Assembly: GCA_023665205.1 (NCBI GenBank)
Contig: JAMPEJ010000003.1
Location: 124,001 to 188,000 of the forward strand
DNA: 64,000 nucleotides
DNA from: Corallococcus sp.
GTDB lineage: Bacteria; Bacillota; Clostridia; Christensenellales; CAG-314
Reading direction: 5' to 3'
Shown here piece by piece: positions 43,576 to 52,423 of the stretch; positions within the stretch are counted from its first letter, which is position 1; each line of letters opens with the position of its first letter. A program made the translations under genes and the position numbers. Under the pieces are notes generated by a model, which saw nothing but the letters and a program-made list of their open reading frames with translations, was not told where the DNA came from and made no database searches.

Positions 43576-46500
43576 CTACGCCTTTGTGAGATACAGCGTG
43601 AATATTTCGCCGTTCAAATCCCATTCCTTTGCAAAAGCGCCGTCTTTTGCCGCAACAACTGCGTTTGCAAGCGTACCGCCAGCAATCTCCGCAACGTTAT
43701 TTGCAAATATCTTTGCCAGACGTTCGTCCGCATCGTAACCTACGATTATATGGTCGGTAACGACAAAGTTGCATTCCTTGCGCATGGTTTGAATTTTTGA
43801 AACAATCTCGCGCACGATGCCTTCTTCTATAAGGTCGTCGGTGAGAGTAACGTCCAATGCTACCGTATCGCCGCAGTCGGATACCACCGAGTAACCGTCC
43901 TTGTTACGGCTGGAAACCAACAAATCCTGTTCCTCCACAACGACCTCTTCACCGTCGATATCGAAGGAGTGCTTGCCGCCGTTTTTGACTGCGTCCACCA
44001 CTTCGCGCGCCTTTGCGCCGAGATTCGCCAAATGCTCGCGGATCTTAATGAGCAACTTGCCGTACTTGGGTCCCAACGTTCGCATTTGCGGTTTGACTTC
44101 GTAATCTGCAAATCCGCCCGCGTCTTCCACCATTACGACTTCTTTGACGTTAAGTTCGTTTTTGACTATTTCCGTCATTTCTTCGTCAAAGTCTCCCTTT
44201 GTTGCCACGTACATTTTGGATAGAGGCTGACGGTTTTTGATATTGGCGGCATTGCGGGCGCTACGTCCCAACACCACTATGTCCAATACTTTTTCCATTG
44301 CTGAATTCAAACGTTTGTTGATACGTTTTTCGTCGGCCTTGGGGTAACTGCACAGATGCACCGATTTTGGTGCGTCGGCAAAAAAGTTTGCCGTAATATT
44401 TTGATATATGCTTTCCGTAATAAACGGCACAAAGGGCGCTGCAACCTTAACAAGAGTATCCAAAACGGTGTACAGCGTCATATAAGCGGCCTGTTTGTCC
44501 GCCGTCCACTCGCTTCCCCAATAACGCTCGCGCGAGCGGCGCACGTACCAATTGGACAGCATATCCGTAAACTTTTCTACGGCACGGGCAGTCTCGGTAA
44601 TTTCGTACCGCGACAAACCTTCGTCCACCGTCTTGACAAGTTGGTTCACTTCCGACAATATCCACTTGTCCATAAGAGTAAGTTTGCACTTTTTAAGATC
44701 GTACTTGCTCGGATCGAAGTCGTCGATATCGGCATACAATACGTAAAATGCATAGGTATTCCACAACGTACCCAAAAAGCGGCGTTGCGTTTCCGATACG
44801 GCGTCGTCGTAAAAACGGCTGGGCAGCCACGGACTGGACGACGTGTAAAAATACCAACGCACTGCGTCCGCGCCTTGCTTGTTGAAACTGTCCCACGGAT
44901 CTACTACATTACCTTTGTGTTTGGACATTTTAACGCCGTGCTCGTCGCCGACAAGCCCCAAAACGATACAGTTTTTGAACGGCGCTTTGCCGAACAGTAA
45001 AGTAGAAACGGCAAGCAGCACATAAAACCAACCGCGCGTTTGGTCGACGGCCTCGCTTATGAAATCAGCCGGAAAATACTGTTCGAACAAATCCTTGTTT
45101 TCAAACGGGTAATGGAACTGCGCGTAAGGCATCGAGCCGCTGTCAAACCAACAATCGATAACTTCCGGCGTGCGAACGTACTCGCCGCCGCATTCACACT
45201 TCCACTTGCAACCGTCGATAAACGGACGGTGAAGTTCTATATTTTCGCTGCAACCGCACTTGTCCGCAAGTTCCTTTCTGCTGCCGATAACGTGCACCTT
45301 GCCGCACTTATCGCACACCCAAACCGGTAACGGCGTACCCCAATATCTGTCGCGGGAAATACCCCAATCGATCACGTTTTCCAAAAAGTTTCCCATACGG
45401 CCCGACCCGATCGTCGGAGGGATCCAATTGACGGAAGCGTTTGCAGCAAGCAGTTTTTCTTTTACGGCTGGGTCGGTCATCTTGACAAACCAAGACTTAC
45501 GCGCGTAGTAAATAAGCGGAGTATCGCAGCGCCAACAGTGAGGGTAACTGTGTTCGTACATAAGTTCGCTAAACAGCAAACCGCGCTGTTTCAAGTCGCG
45601 CAAAATCTGCTTATCCGCAGCCTTGCAGAAAACACCGGTAAGGTCGGAGCACCCCGCCACAAACTTGCCGTCCTCGCCGACAAGTTGCACAAGAGGCAGA
45701 TTATACCTACGCCCGACGTTTGCATCGTCCTCGCCGAATGCCGGCGCTATATGAACTATACCCGTGCCGTCGGTAAGCGTTACGTAGTCGTCGTTGGTAA
45801 CAAAGTAGCAATCTTCCTTTGGGTGCGCGTAGTCAAAAAGAGGCTTGTAATGCATTCCCTCGTAGTAAGCGCCTTTATGAATTTCCGACACGGAGTACGT
45901 GCCTTCCTCAAAATGTTTGCTCACAAGTTCGTTTGCCAAAATATAGCGCGCCCCTTCGTGTTCGACAGTAGCGTAGTCAAAGTCGGCGTTCATACACAAC
46001 GCAACGTTACTCGGCAGCGTCCAAGGCGTGGTAGTCCAAGCCAAAAAGTAAGTATCGGGTTTATCAACCAATTGAAACTTAGCAACGGCGGACTTTTCCT
46101 TGACGTCCTTGTACCCTTGGGCAACTTCGTGACTGGACAAAGCCGTTCCGCAACGCGGGCAATAGGGGACGATTTTGAAACCTTTGTACAAAAGCCCTTT
46201 TTCGTGAATTTGCTTTAACGCCCACCACTCCGACTCGATGTAGTCGTTATCGTAGGTGACGTAGGGATGTTCCATATCCGCCCAGTAAGCAACGCGATCG
46301 GATAGTTGTTCCCACTCGCCCTTATATTTCCACACCGATTCCTTGCACTTTTCGATAAAAGGTTCTATGCCGTATTCTTCGATTTGCTTTTTACCGTCGA
46401 TACCGAGCAGTTTTTCCACTTCCAATTCCACAGGCAAACCGTGTGTATCCCAACCGGCCTTGCGCAGTACCTTTTTGCCCTTCATTACTTGATAACGCGG

Positions 46501-46704
46501 GATAAGATCCTTTATGGAGCGCGTAAGCACGTGCCCGATATGCGGCTTGCCGTTAGCCGTCGGGGGACCGTCGTAAAAGGTGAAACAACCGCTGCCTTTA
46601 GCCGCAGTTTGCTCGAATATTTTGTTTTCCCTCCAAAATTTGAGAACTTCTTTTTCTCTGTCAACAAAGTTCAACGAACTGTCAACTTTTTTGTATTTGG
46701 ACAT
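43576..46704 (-). CDS. ileS: Isoleucyl-tRNA synthetase (type 2-like)
   Basis: 1042 residues from the ATG at 46702-46704 (AAGGAGG before). HIGH motif as PHIGH (54-58), KMSK as KMSKHKG at about 591, editing domain with GWDTHGLPVELEVEK, and zinc ribbons (CPRCGTALSSHEV; CDKCGK). The GWDTHGLPVE form, YCPRCGTALSSHEVAQGY and the long C-terminus are typical of the eukaryote-like IleS2 group, which is often insensitive to mupirocin. It charges tRNA-Ile in the cytosol. A T-box leader lies upstream (46929-47372), separated by repeats. Confidence 0.95.
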   Translation of the reverse strand: MSKYKKVDSSLNFVDREKEVLKFWRENKIFEQTAAKGSGCFTFYDGPPTANGKPHIGHVLTRSIKDLIPRYQVMKGKKVLRKAGWDTHGLPVELEVEKLLGIDGKKQIEEYGIEPFIEKCKESVWKYKGEWEQLSDRVAYWADMEHPYVTYDNDYIESEWWALKQIHEKGLLYKGFKIVPYCPRCGTALSSHEVAQGYKDVKEKSAVAKFQLVDKPDTYFLAWTTTPWTLPSNVALCMNADFDYATVEHEGARYILANELVSKHFEEGTYSVSEIHKGAYYEGMHYKPLFDYAHPKEDCYFVTNDDYVTLTDGTGIVHIAPAFGEDDANVGRRYNLPLVQLVGEDGKFVAGCSDLTGVFCKAADKQILRDLKQRGLLFSELMYEHSYPHCWRCDTPLIYYARKSWFVKMTDPAVKEKLLAANASVNWIPPTIGSGRMGNFLENVIDWGISRDRYWGTPLPVWVCDKCGKVHVIGSRKELADKCGCSENIELHRPFIDGCKWKCECGGEYVRTPEVIDCWFDSGSMPYAQFHYPFENKDLFEQYFPADFISEAVDQTRGWFYVLLAVSTLLFGKAPFKNCIVLGLVGDEHGVKMSKHKGNVVDPWDSFNKQGADAVRWYFYTSSSPWLPSRFYDDAVSETQRRFLGTLWNTYAFYVLYADIDDFDPSKYDLKKCKLTLMDKWILSEVNQLVKTVDEGLSRYEITETARAVEKFTDMLSNWYVRRSRERYWGSEWTADKQAAYMTLYTVLDTLVKVAAPFVPFITESIYQNITANFFADAPKSVHLCSYPKADEKRINKRLNSAMEKVLDIVVLGRSARNAANIKNRQPLSKMYVATKGDFDEEMTEIVKNELNVKEVVMVEDAGGFADYEVKPQMRTLGPKYGKLLIKIREHLANLGAKAREVVDAVKNGGKHSFDIDGEEVVVEEQDLLVSSRNKDGYSVVSDCGDTVALDVTLTDDLIEEGIVREIVSKIQTMRKECNFVVTDHIIVGYDADERLAKIFANNVAEIAGGTLANAVVAAKDGAFAKEWDLNGEIFTLYLTKA

Positions 46705-46743
46705 AGAGTTTAGCCTCCTTAATAGTACAATTGCTTTTTGAAC

Positions 46744-46786
46744 GTCATTTCGACCTAAGACAACAGCCGAAGCGGAGAAATTTAGG
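46744..46786 (+). repeat. Dispersed repeat, copy 1
   Basis: Starts GTCATTTCGACC and ends GGAGAAATTTAGG. Same family as copies at 46807, 46861, 47021, 51624 and 60884. This copy is in the opposite orientation to the next two. Confidence 0.7.
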
Positions 46787-46806
46787 CAAAACCGCACAAA
46801 TAATTT

Positions 46807-46850
46807 CGGTTGCGCTTGCGCTGGATGTCTCGGCGTTGCTCGACATGACA
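46807..46850 (-). repeat. Dispersed repeat, copy 2
   Basis: Reads on the minus strand TGTCATGTCGAGCAACG... and ends near the CAAGCGCAACCG block. It lies in the ileS leader. Confidence 0.7.
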
Positions 46851-46860
46851 TTATTAGATT

Positions 46861-46913
46861 CGGTTACGCTTGCGCTAGACCTCTCCACGCGCTGACGCTT
46901 GGTCGAGGTGACA
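46861..46913 (-). repeat. Dispersed repeat, copy 3
   Basis: Minus strand TGTCACCTCGACCAAGCG..., GGAGAGGTCTAGC, GCGTAACCG. Directly downstream of the T-box terminator. Confidence 0.75.
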
Positions 46914-46928
46914 TATTGTAATTTTAAT

Positions 46929-46966
46929 AAAATAAAAAGAGCAGGGCGTTTGAAAAAACGCTCTGC
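46929..46966 (-). terminator. T-box terminator hairpin
   Basis: GCAG-A-GCGTTT / AAACGC-C-CTGC (46941-46966) followed by TCTTTTTATTTT. Mutually exclusive with the antiterminator. Confidence 0.8.
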
Positions 46967-47020
46967 AAAAAGAGTTTACCATTTCAAACAGGTACGCTTG
47001 ATTGCAACGAAAAGTGGTTT

Positions 47021-47071
47021 TTGCGGCTTCGCCTAGATTTCTCCGTGCGCTGCGCTTAGTCGAAATGACAC
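47021..47071 (-). repeat. Dispersed repeat, copy 4, inside the T-box leader
   Basis: Minus strand TGTCATTTCGACTAAGCG..., GGAGAAATCTAGGCG, AAGCCGC. It separates stem I from the antiterminator. Confidence 0.75.
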
Positions 47072-47378
47072 AAGAATGTCGGCATCGAAACGACAAAAAT
47101 AACCGAAAACATTGCGCAATACAAGTTATACCGTGTGCTGCGATAACGGAACACTACCGTATTTGACTACTACGTTCATATGCGCAACGCTGTAATGTTA
47201 CGCAAAAAAACGGTTCGCCGAATCTGCTTGCAAGGTGATGGCTGAATACCACACGAGATTTATCTCGCACTTTCGGTAAGATTAGTCGCGCCTTGCACCG
47301 CTTTTGGCACGCTCTCTGTGCAAATCTTGTTCCGCAGTCTTGTCCCTGCTCAAACGCATTTTATATTTGATTTTCTAC

Positions 47379-47407
47379 ATTTTAGCAAATTGCTTGAAAC
47401 TTGGCAA
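47379..47407 (-). promoter_or_regulatory. Promoter of the T-box/ileS transcript
   Basis: Minus strand TTGCCA (47402-47407), 17-base spacer, TAAAAT (47379-47384); predicted start near 47372. Confidence 0.7.
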
Positions 47408-47497
47408 GTGATTTATCATTTATTTGCCCACTGATGATCTTCCTTCTTGCCTAACCGAAAACAGTTTAGCCAAATGTGCTCAATATAATCGATTCTA

Positions 47498-48157
47498 TTA
47501 TAAAGTAACTACTTCCATTATATCACGCAATCTTGGATCAATCAACTCTAGCATATCAGAATAAATTATACAGTGAAATTTCTCTAAAGCAATATCTACT
47601 GTAGTCTTATCCTTACCTTGACCGATTGAAAAATCCAATTCACTATCCTTAATCGCCCTATACAATATATCTACACATTTGCTATTAAAATAGTTTATAT
47701 CGATTAGCAGATATTCATTCGAAATACAACGTGACAACAAAGCCGTCAAACCAATCTTTCCACTCACATCCTCAGAACTCGCAATTCTAAGTATTGATTC
47801 TTTAATTGCGGCAATTTGTTCCGCAAATTGTCTGGCTTGTTCAAAGGAATCGCCTAGAAGTATTAAATTCTTATTGACATAGTTATTTGGATTCTGCGAT
47901 TTATACGGCTTGGCACTTGTAATGATTTCGTCCTTGCCCGCGAGTCTAACTAACATTTTAAGCCAAACATTTGTTTTTCTTTGCTCCGACAAAAGTTGCA
48001 TGAGTTGGGTTGAAATTGCAGATAAATTGTCGCAAGAACTACTTAAATCGTGTAACGTACTCTCCATATTTATTATTAATTGGAGCATTTCTTTTTCACG
48101 ATCCTCTTTTTCTTGGCGATGTTGCTCTACTTGATATTGATATTCATTCCAATCCAT
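47498..48157 (-). CDS. Hypothetical coiled-coil protein, AT-rich
   Basis: 219 residues, cytosolic. The first 60 residues are charged and predicted coiled coil (YQYQVEQHRQEKEDREKEMLQ), the rest helical. No family recognised. Base composition is more AT-rich than its neighbours and codon use (many AAT, ATA, CAA) differs, which suggests acquisition. The ATG is preceded by AAAGGAG. It does not appear to be in an operon. Confidence 0.6.
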   Translation of the reverse strand: MDWNEYQYQVEQHRQEKEDREKEMLQLIINMESTLHDLSSSCDNLSAISTQLMQLLSEQRKTNVWLKMLVRLAGKDEIITSAKPYKSQNPNNYVNKNLILLGDSFEQARQFAEQIAAIKESILRIASSEDVSGKIGLTALLSRCISNEYLLIDINYFNSKCVDILYRAIKDSELDFSIGQGKDKTTVDIALEKFHCIIYSDMLELIDPRLRDIMEVVTL

Positions 48158-48216
48158 ATGATTGATTCTCCTTTAGAATATTTTTATACAAAAACTATTT
48201 TTAAAATTTGATTTTG

Positions 48217-48435
48217 CTAATTTTTATTGTCGGACTTCTTTTTCAGTTTGCGTTCGTTGCCGTTTTCGTCTACAACGTAAGTGTTGTCCAAAGTTTGAAT
48301 CACGCCCTTGCGCCACTCGGCAATATACTCGGCACGCAGTTGTTGCTGCTCCGCCTTTTCCGCGTCCGTCAAGCCTTCCGCCGTTTTGGACTTGCGTGCA
48401 AGTTGATTTATTCTGTCTATTTTTTCGTTAAGCAT
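48217..48435 (-). CDS. DUF896 family small protein (YnzC-like)
   Basis: 72 residues from the ATG at 48433-48435. MLNEKIDRINQLARKSKTAEGLTDAEKAEQQQLRAEYIAEWR is the DUF896 pattern of a two-helix hairpin. The family's founding member in Bacillus is YnzC, induced in the SOS operon with YneA; no such neighbours here. A charged C-terminal tail follows. Start Met13 of a longer frame is chosen because of GGGGG just before it. Confidence 0.8.
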   Translation of the reverse strand: MLNEKIDRINQLARKSKTAEGLTDAEKAEQQQLRAEYIAEWRKGVIQTLDNTYVVDENGNERKLKKKSDNKN

Positions 48436-48499
48436 TACAATTTTCCCCCGAATATTTATACAAAATTTCAAATATCAAGTACGCAACGAGTGCTGCGCT

Positions 48500-50716
48500 T
48501 CATTCAGTACAACCCCAAATTACCTTTGCCTTTGTTTTGCCGGTATCAACCTCATCCCAAAATTCCGTCCAAGTTCCGTTTTGCTTTTGCAACTGACAGC
48601 GAATTTGTATGTCTGGACAACCGTAGCAGACCCACGCTCCCATATGCACAACAGTATCGGGAATAAACAAACTTGTTATAAATTTGCAATTCTGAAAAGC
48701 ATAGTCCTGAATATTGTCGACAACATACTGTTGCCCGTTGTATTCCACAGAGCGAGCAATTGTAACTTTTCCTTTCAAATTGATAGGTTGTAATCCTAAA
48801 AACGCGTGATTGCCGTTCAACGAATACACCAAACCGTCGGAAAACACAAACGTCCATCCGCACTTTGCGGCATTGTTATTTTTGCAATCCCACACCACGC
48901 TATGGTACTCGTCCTCATGCCAACCGTCACTCCAACCGGAAGGTCGGGATGCGTCATCGCAATACACAATTCCTGTTGAAAAACAAGAAGTACCTACATA
49001 CTCCACTCCGAGAGGCATATCGATACGGGTAAATGACCGACACCCCATAAAAGCGGCCTGCCCCAAATACTTTAGCGACGACGGCAATTTGAAACTGTTG
49101 AGATAACTGCAGTTTGCAAATGCATACTGATCTATTCTTTGAATGGTTTGAGGCAAAACCAAGTTTTCCGTTTTTTCATTTTTGAAAAAAGCGTATTCCA
49201 TAATTTCCGTCACGACGTAATCCGTCCCGCTGTAATTGACGACTTGCGGAATGGTAACGTCTACCCCGATATCGTTAGCTACGGAAAAAACTTTTGCAAC
49301 TCCGTCCTTCAAAGCATACTGAACACCGTCTTGCGTAACGTAAATATTACCGTCTGCAGCGACGTCGTTGTTTATATAATCGAAAATTACCGGACGCTTG
49401 GGCAAACGTTGATTGGAATTGGTATTCCAACCGCCGTCCCAGTAATTCGGCAAGTTGTTACCGACCGACGCGTCCTCGGCATATACGACCAGTCGGTAGC
49501 ACCCGTCAAATGCACTGTACCCAACGCCTATACCGTGCGGCACGACCACTCGAACAAGATTTACGCAATCTTGCAAAGCATAATTATTTATCTTTTTGCC
49601 TCCGTTGATTGTCAGCGAAGTTACCGTGCGGGGCAGATTTTGAAGGAAATCCGCGGGCATAGTTGCGGAAATAATATTTGTATGCGTTAAATCGGCAACA
49701 GCGGCAATATCCGCAGGACAGACAAAATTTGTTTCGGTGCCGTCGAACGCAACTGCCCAGTTGTTAAAAAAGGTAACTCCGTTTGTTTTGGTAAGACCGA
49801 GTTTGCCGCAACCGGAAAACACGTCTTTGCCAAGTGTCGGCGGATTAGTTTGAGCAACCTCGAATTCTTTCAATGCCGAGCAATTTGCAAAAGCGCCGTC
49901 TCCGATAGACCGTGTCGCAAACTTTATTTTTTCTAACCCCGTGCAACCTTCGAAAGCATGTGCGCCTATCGCATCCGCATTGTAAATATCAACGTTGCGA
50001 ATATGCGTGTTGCCTTTGAAAGCGCTTTCTCCGATTGTGTGAATACCGTATTGTGCAATGTAGTATGCGTCAAAAATAACATTCGGTTCTTCGGCATACC
50101 ATTTTACCAATTCCTCGCCGCATATTTGGGAAACGACGTAATCTTTGTCGAAAGTAAATTTGTAAGAACCGTAATTGTCATTCCACGTTACGGTACTCGA
50201 CGAATCCGTTGCAAAATCCAACCTATTCAACTTGGCGCGTCTGTAACTGCCGTCTTCGTAGTAGATGCCGTAATCGACGTCCAAATAAGGCTCGTACACC
50301 GAATAATACAACGATCTGTCGTACTCGTCGATATAATGTAAACTTGGAACGGAGTCCTTGCTCATTTTTATTTCCCGTATATTTTTTGCCTTGTAGTCGC
50401 TTTCACCGTTGTAAGCGGTATCGTAGTTGACGTACTTGACGAAGCTATTGTCATCGAAAACTATTTCTATGCGTCGGCAAGACGGAGAGTCGTCCGTTAT
50501 TTCCCCGTCAATATACTCCCAGATCAGGTCTGTTTTTGACACAGGTTCACCTAGCACTTTTTGTACGCTTTCCTTACTGTCGCCTATACTTATGTCGTCT
50601 ACTTTGTCTGCACGGTAGATGTTTTTTAAGTGTAAAATTAAAAACGCTACGCCGACAGCCAAAACGGCAGCAATGATCAACGATGCTGTAATGCCGATTT
50701 TTGCGGATTTTTTCAT
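48500..50716 (-). CDS. BspA-type leucine-rich repeat protein with N-terminal SmpA-like domain
   Basis: 738 residues from the ATG at 50714-50716 (GGGAGA before). A membrane anchor or signal (about 7-30), then VDDISIGDSKESVQKVLGEPVSKTDLIWEY, a pattern like the SmpA/OmlA (BamE-like) fold. From about 200 on are BspA-type LRR units (IGESAFKGNTHIRNVDI, IGAHAFEGCTGLEKIKF, MEYAFFKNEKTENLVLP, YAFANCSYLNSFKLP, YAFQNCKFITSLFIP). BspA LRR proteins bind host matrix or cells. The pairing with an SmpA-like domain is unusual. It is likely surface exposed. Confidence 0.75.
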   Translation of the reverse strand: MKKSAKIGITASLIIAAVLAVGVAFLILHLKNIYRADKVDDISIGDSKESVQKVLGEPVSKTDLIWEYIDGEITDDSPSCRRIEIVFDDNSFVKYVNYDTAYNGESDYKAKNIREIKMSKDSVPSLHYIDEYDRSLYYSVYEPYLDVDYGIYYEDGSYRRAKLNRLDFATDSSSTVTWNDNYGSYKFTFDKDYVVSQICGEELVKWYAEEPNVIFDAYYIAQYGIHTIGESAFKGNTHIRNVDIYNADAIGAHAFEGCTGLEKIKFATRSIGDGAFANCSALKEFEVAQTNPPTLGKDVFSGCGKLGLTKTNGVTFFNNWAVAFDGTETNFVCPADIAAVADLTHTNIISATMPADFLQNLPRTVTSLTINGGKKINNYALQDCVNLVRVVVPHGIGVGYSAFDGCYRLVVYAEDASVGNNLPNYWDGGWNTNSNQRLPKRPVIFDYINNDVAADGNIYVTQDGVQYALKDGVAKVFSVANDIGVDVTIPQVVNYSGTDYVVTEIMEYAFFKNEKTENLVLPQTIQRIDQYAFANCSYLNSFKLPSSLKYLGQAAFMGCRSFTRIDMPLGVEYVGTSCFSTGIVYCDDASRPSGWSDGWHEDEYHSVVWDCKNNNAAKCGWTFVFSDGLVYSLNGNHAFLGLQPINLKGKVTIARSVEYNGQQYVVDNIQDYAFQNCKFITSLFIPDTVVHMGAWVCYGCPDIQIRCQLQKQNGTWTEFWDEVDTGKTKAKVIWGCTE

Positions 50717-50886
50717 AAATTCTCCCAAAAATTATTTGTTTGGATTATAACACAGATTTACCGTGTTATCAAGCGGAACTTTTTTGCTATCAATACGGAT
50801 CCGCACGTCTGTAAGAAAATTGATTTAGAATTGCTTTGGCACATCTTTGACGACATTTTTGCCCAAAATGCGCCGCGGCGAAACAC

Positions 50887-50915
50887 TTGCCAATTATCGG
50901 GATGTGTTGTATAAT
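50887..50915 (+). promoter_or_regulatory. Promoter of the SRP RNA
   Basis: TTGCCA (50887-50892), 17-base spacer, TATAAT (50910-50915); start expected near 50922. Confidence 0.8.
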
Positions 50916-50921
50916 ACATTC

Positions 50922-51150
50922 ACTGTGCTAGGCGGGGAGCCAGCGGTGCCCTGTTACCTACAATCCGCTACAGTAGGGCTGAAAGTTGCAGACGGCTTTT
51001 TGCGTGGAAAGCAGGAAGTCGCAAGGAGTGTTGATACCAAGGTCTTGTGCAACGTGAAACTGCGAACCGTGTCAGGGTGGGAACACAGCAGCACTAAACA
51101 GATTGAGCGTGTGCCACAAGGTTGCTTTGGAGTAGCCGCCTACGAAAATA
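50922..51150 (+). ncRNA. ffs: Signal recognition particle RNA, large type
   Basis: GTGCTAGGCGGGGAGCC and the Alu-domain-like CGGTGCCCTGTTACC...TAGGGCTGAA lie at the 5' end; the SRP54-binding core GTCAGGGTGGGAACACAGCAGC is at about 51074-51095. The 5' GCTAGGCGG pairs with 3' CCGCCTA (to about 51144). This long form with an Alu domain is typical of Bacillota. Ends are approximate. Terminators follow at 51200 and 51243. Confidence 0.9.
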
Positions 51151-51197
51151 CCGTTTCGGCGTAGACTGTCAACTGCAACGCACAGTATTTGAAAAAA

Positions 51198-51232
51198 CCA
51201 AACGGTCGTTTACATCAACGACCGTTTCTATT
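51198..51232 (+). terminator. Terminator after SRP RNA
   Basis: AACGGTCGTT / AACGACCGTT hairpin followed by TCTATTT. Confidence 0.75.
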
Positions 51233-51240
51233 TGGTAATG

Positions 51241-51271
51241 ATAAAGGACGCGATATTTGCGTCCTTTTTGC
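51241..51271 (+). terminator. Second terminator after SRP RNA
   Basis: AAAGGACGC / GCGTCCTTT hairpin with five T. Confidence 0.75.
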
Positions 51272-51623
51272 ATTTTGAAAAGATACTCAATCAAAAACCT
51301 TCTTACCGAAGCGAATTGATTCAACATAGAATATCCATTGCGTTCGTTAAACTGCTTATGACTAAACGCAAACCGTTTAGCAATGCCATCCACTTTCCGC
51401 AATCGACCGCAGAGAGTGAAGCGCTTGAAGCCGAGGACATACTGACTTGGCGACATCGCGGAGCGCTAGACTCCCAAGCCGTATGCCTAAGCAATTATTA
51501 TACATCTTTCCTTTATCCGCTTGAAAATTGCGAACGCAGTGAGCTACAGGTACGAGGGCGTTGTATTTTGCGATATCTTGAGCGCAAACCAAATCGAGGC
51601 GCGGAACGCAATTTCCAAACAAT

Positions 51624-51666
51624 TTTACGCTTGCGCTAGACGTCTCGGCTACGCTGGACATAACAT
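51624..51666 (-). repeat. Dispersed repeat, copy 5
   Basis: Same family as the ileS-leader copies; minus strand TGTTATGTCCAGCGTAGCC...CTAGCGCAAGCG. It stands 50 bases downstream of the sigE stop. Confidence 0.65.
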
Positions 51667-51718
51667 AAGTCCGCGTTGTTGAAATCTTCCTTTATACACT
51701 TGAATACGGCAAGCGCCC

Positions 51719-52423
51719 CTATACCAGTTTACCGATTTCCTTTTTAAGGCGGGAAATTATCTTTTTTTCCAAACGGGATATGTATGACTGCGATATACCC
51801 AGCATATCCGCTACTTCCTTTTGGGTGCGCTCCTCGTTGCCGTCCAAACCGAAACGCATTTCGATGATTTGCTGCTCGCGCTTTGTAAGACGCGAAAGTC
51901 CTTCGTTTAACAGTTGACGCTCCACCTGCGTTTCCATATGAGTGTACACGGCGTCGGTTTCCGTCCCCAGAATATCAGCAAGCAGCAATTCGTTTCCCTC
52001 TCCGTCCACGTTTAACGGCTCGTCAAGGCTAACTTCCTGCTTACGTTTGGACAGTTTGCGAAGATACATCAAAATTTCGTTTTCGATACAACGGCTGGCG
52101 TAAGTCGCCAACTTTATCTGTTTTTCCGGCTTGAAAGAGTTTATCGCCTTGATAAGCCCGATCGTGCCCACCGATACCAAGTCTTCCATATCCAACCCGC
52201 TGCTCTCGAATTTTTTTGCCAAAAATACCACCAGGCGCAGATTATGCTCCACAAGCGTATCCTTTGCTTCGTTGTCGCCTTGTGCGACTTTGCTTAGCAA
52301 CAGACTTTCCGTCTCGGCATCCAACGGGTGCGGCAGCACTTCCGTTCCGCACAGATAGTGAACGGCTTTTTGCGAAAGAGCAAACTTTTCCAACAGTTTT
52401 TTAAGTAGTGACAGCGGTTTCAT
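51719..52423 (-). CDS. sigE: Sporulation sigma factor SigE (pro-form)
   Basis: 234 residues, closely matching SigE along its length. An N-terminal pro-segment (about 1-27, with VHYLCGTEVLP where the processing site is expected) precedes region 2 (HNLRLVVFLAKKF, GTIGLIKAINSFKPEKQIKLATYASRCIENEILM) and region 4 with the helix-turn-helix TQKEVADMLGISQSYISRLEKKI. SigE directs the first mother-cell programme after SpoIIGA removes the pro-segment. Its ATG overlaps the spoIIGA stop (ATGA). Confidence 0.95.
   Translation of the reverse strand: MKPLSLLKKLLEKFALSQKAVHYLCGTEVLPHPLDAETESLLLSKVAQGDNEAKDTLVEHNLRLVVFLAKKFESSGLDMEDLVSVGTIGLIKAINSFKPEKQIKLATYASRCIENEILMYLRKLSKRKQEVSLDEPLNVDGEGNELLLADILGTETDAVYTHMETQVERQLLNEGLSRLTKREQQIIEMRFGLDGNEERTQKEVADMLGISQSYISRLEKKIISRLKKEIGKLV

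Larger units (their letters stand above)
46929..47372 (-). promoter_or_regulatory. T-box riboswitch leader of ileS
   Basis: Minus strand. Stem I has the AGAGAG element (47312-47317) followed by GCGTGCC...GGTGCAAG. The antiterminator is complete: TTGAAA (46982-46987), bulge TGGT (46978-46981), GAGTTT-equivalent arm (46972-46977), pairing with 46956-46964 and 46950-46955. TGGT pairs with the ACCA end of uncharged tRNA-Ile, whose discriminator is A. Specifier is either ATC (47279-47281) or ACC; unclear. A dispersed repeat (47021-47071) is inserted between stem I and antiterminator, making the leader longer than usual. Confidence 0.75.
51165..51718. other. Intergenic region downstream of SRP RNA
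   Basis: 554 bases holding two terminators and a dispersed repeat. Frames of 95-135 codons on both strands lack ribosome binding sites and are not called. Confidence 0.5.

Noticed and set aside
47221..47262. TGTGGTATTC as T-box antiterminator
   Set aside because: It has no matching A1/A2 helices, while 46950-46987 pairs fully and overlaps a terminator.
51232..51661. Frames of 94-135 codons on both strands between SRP RNA and sigE
   Set aside because: They start in a terminator or end in a dispersed repeat and lack ribosome binding sites.
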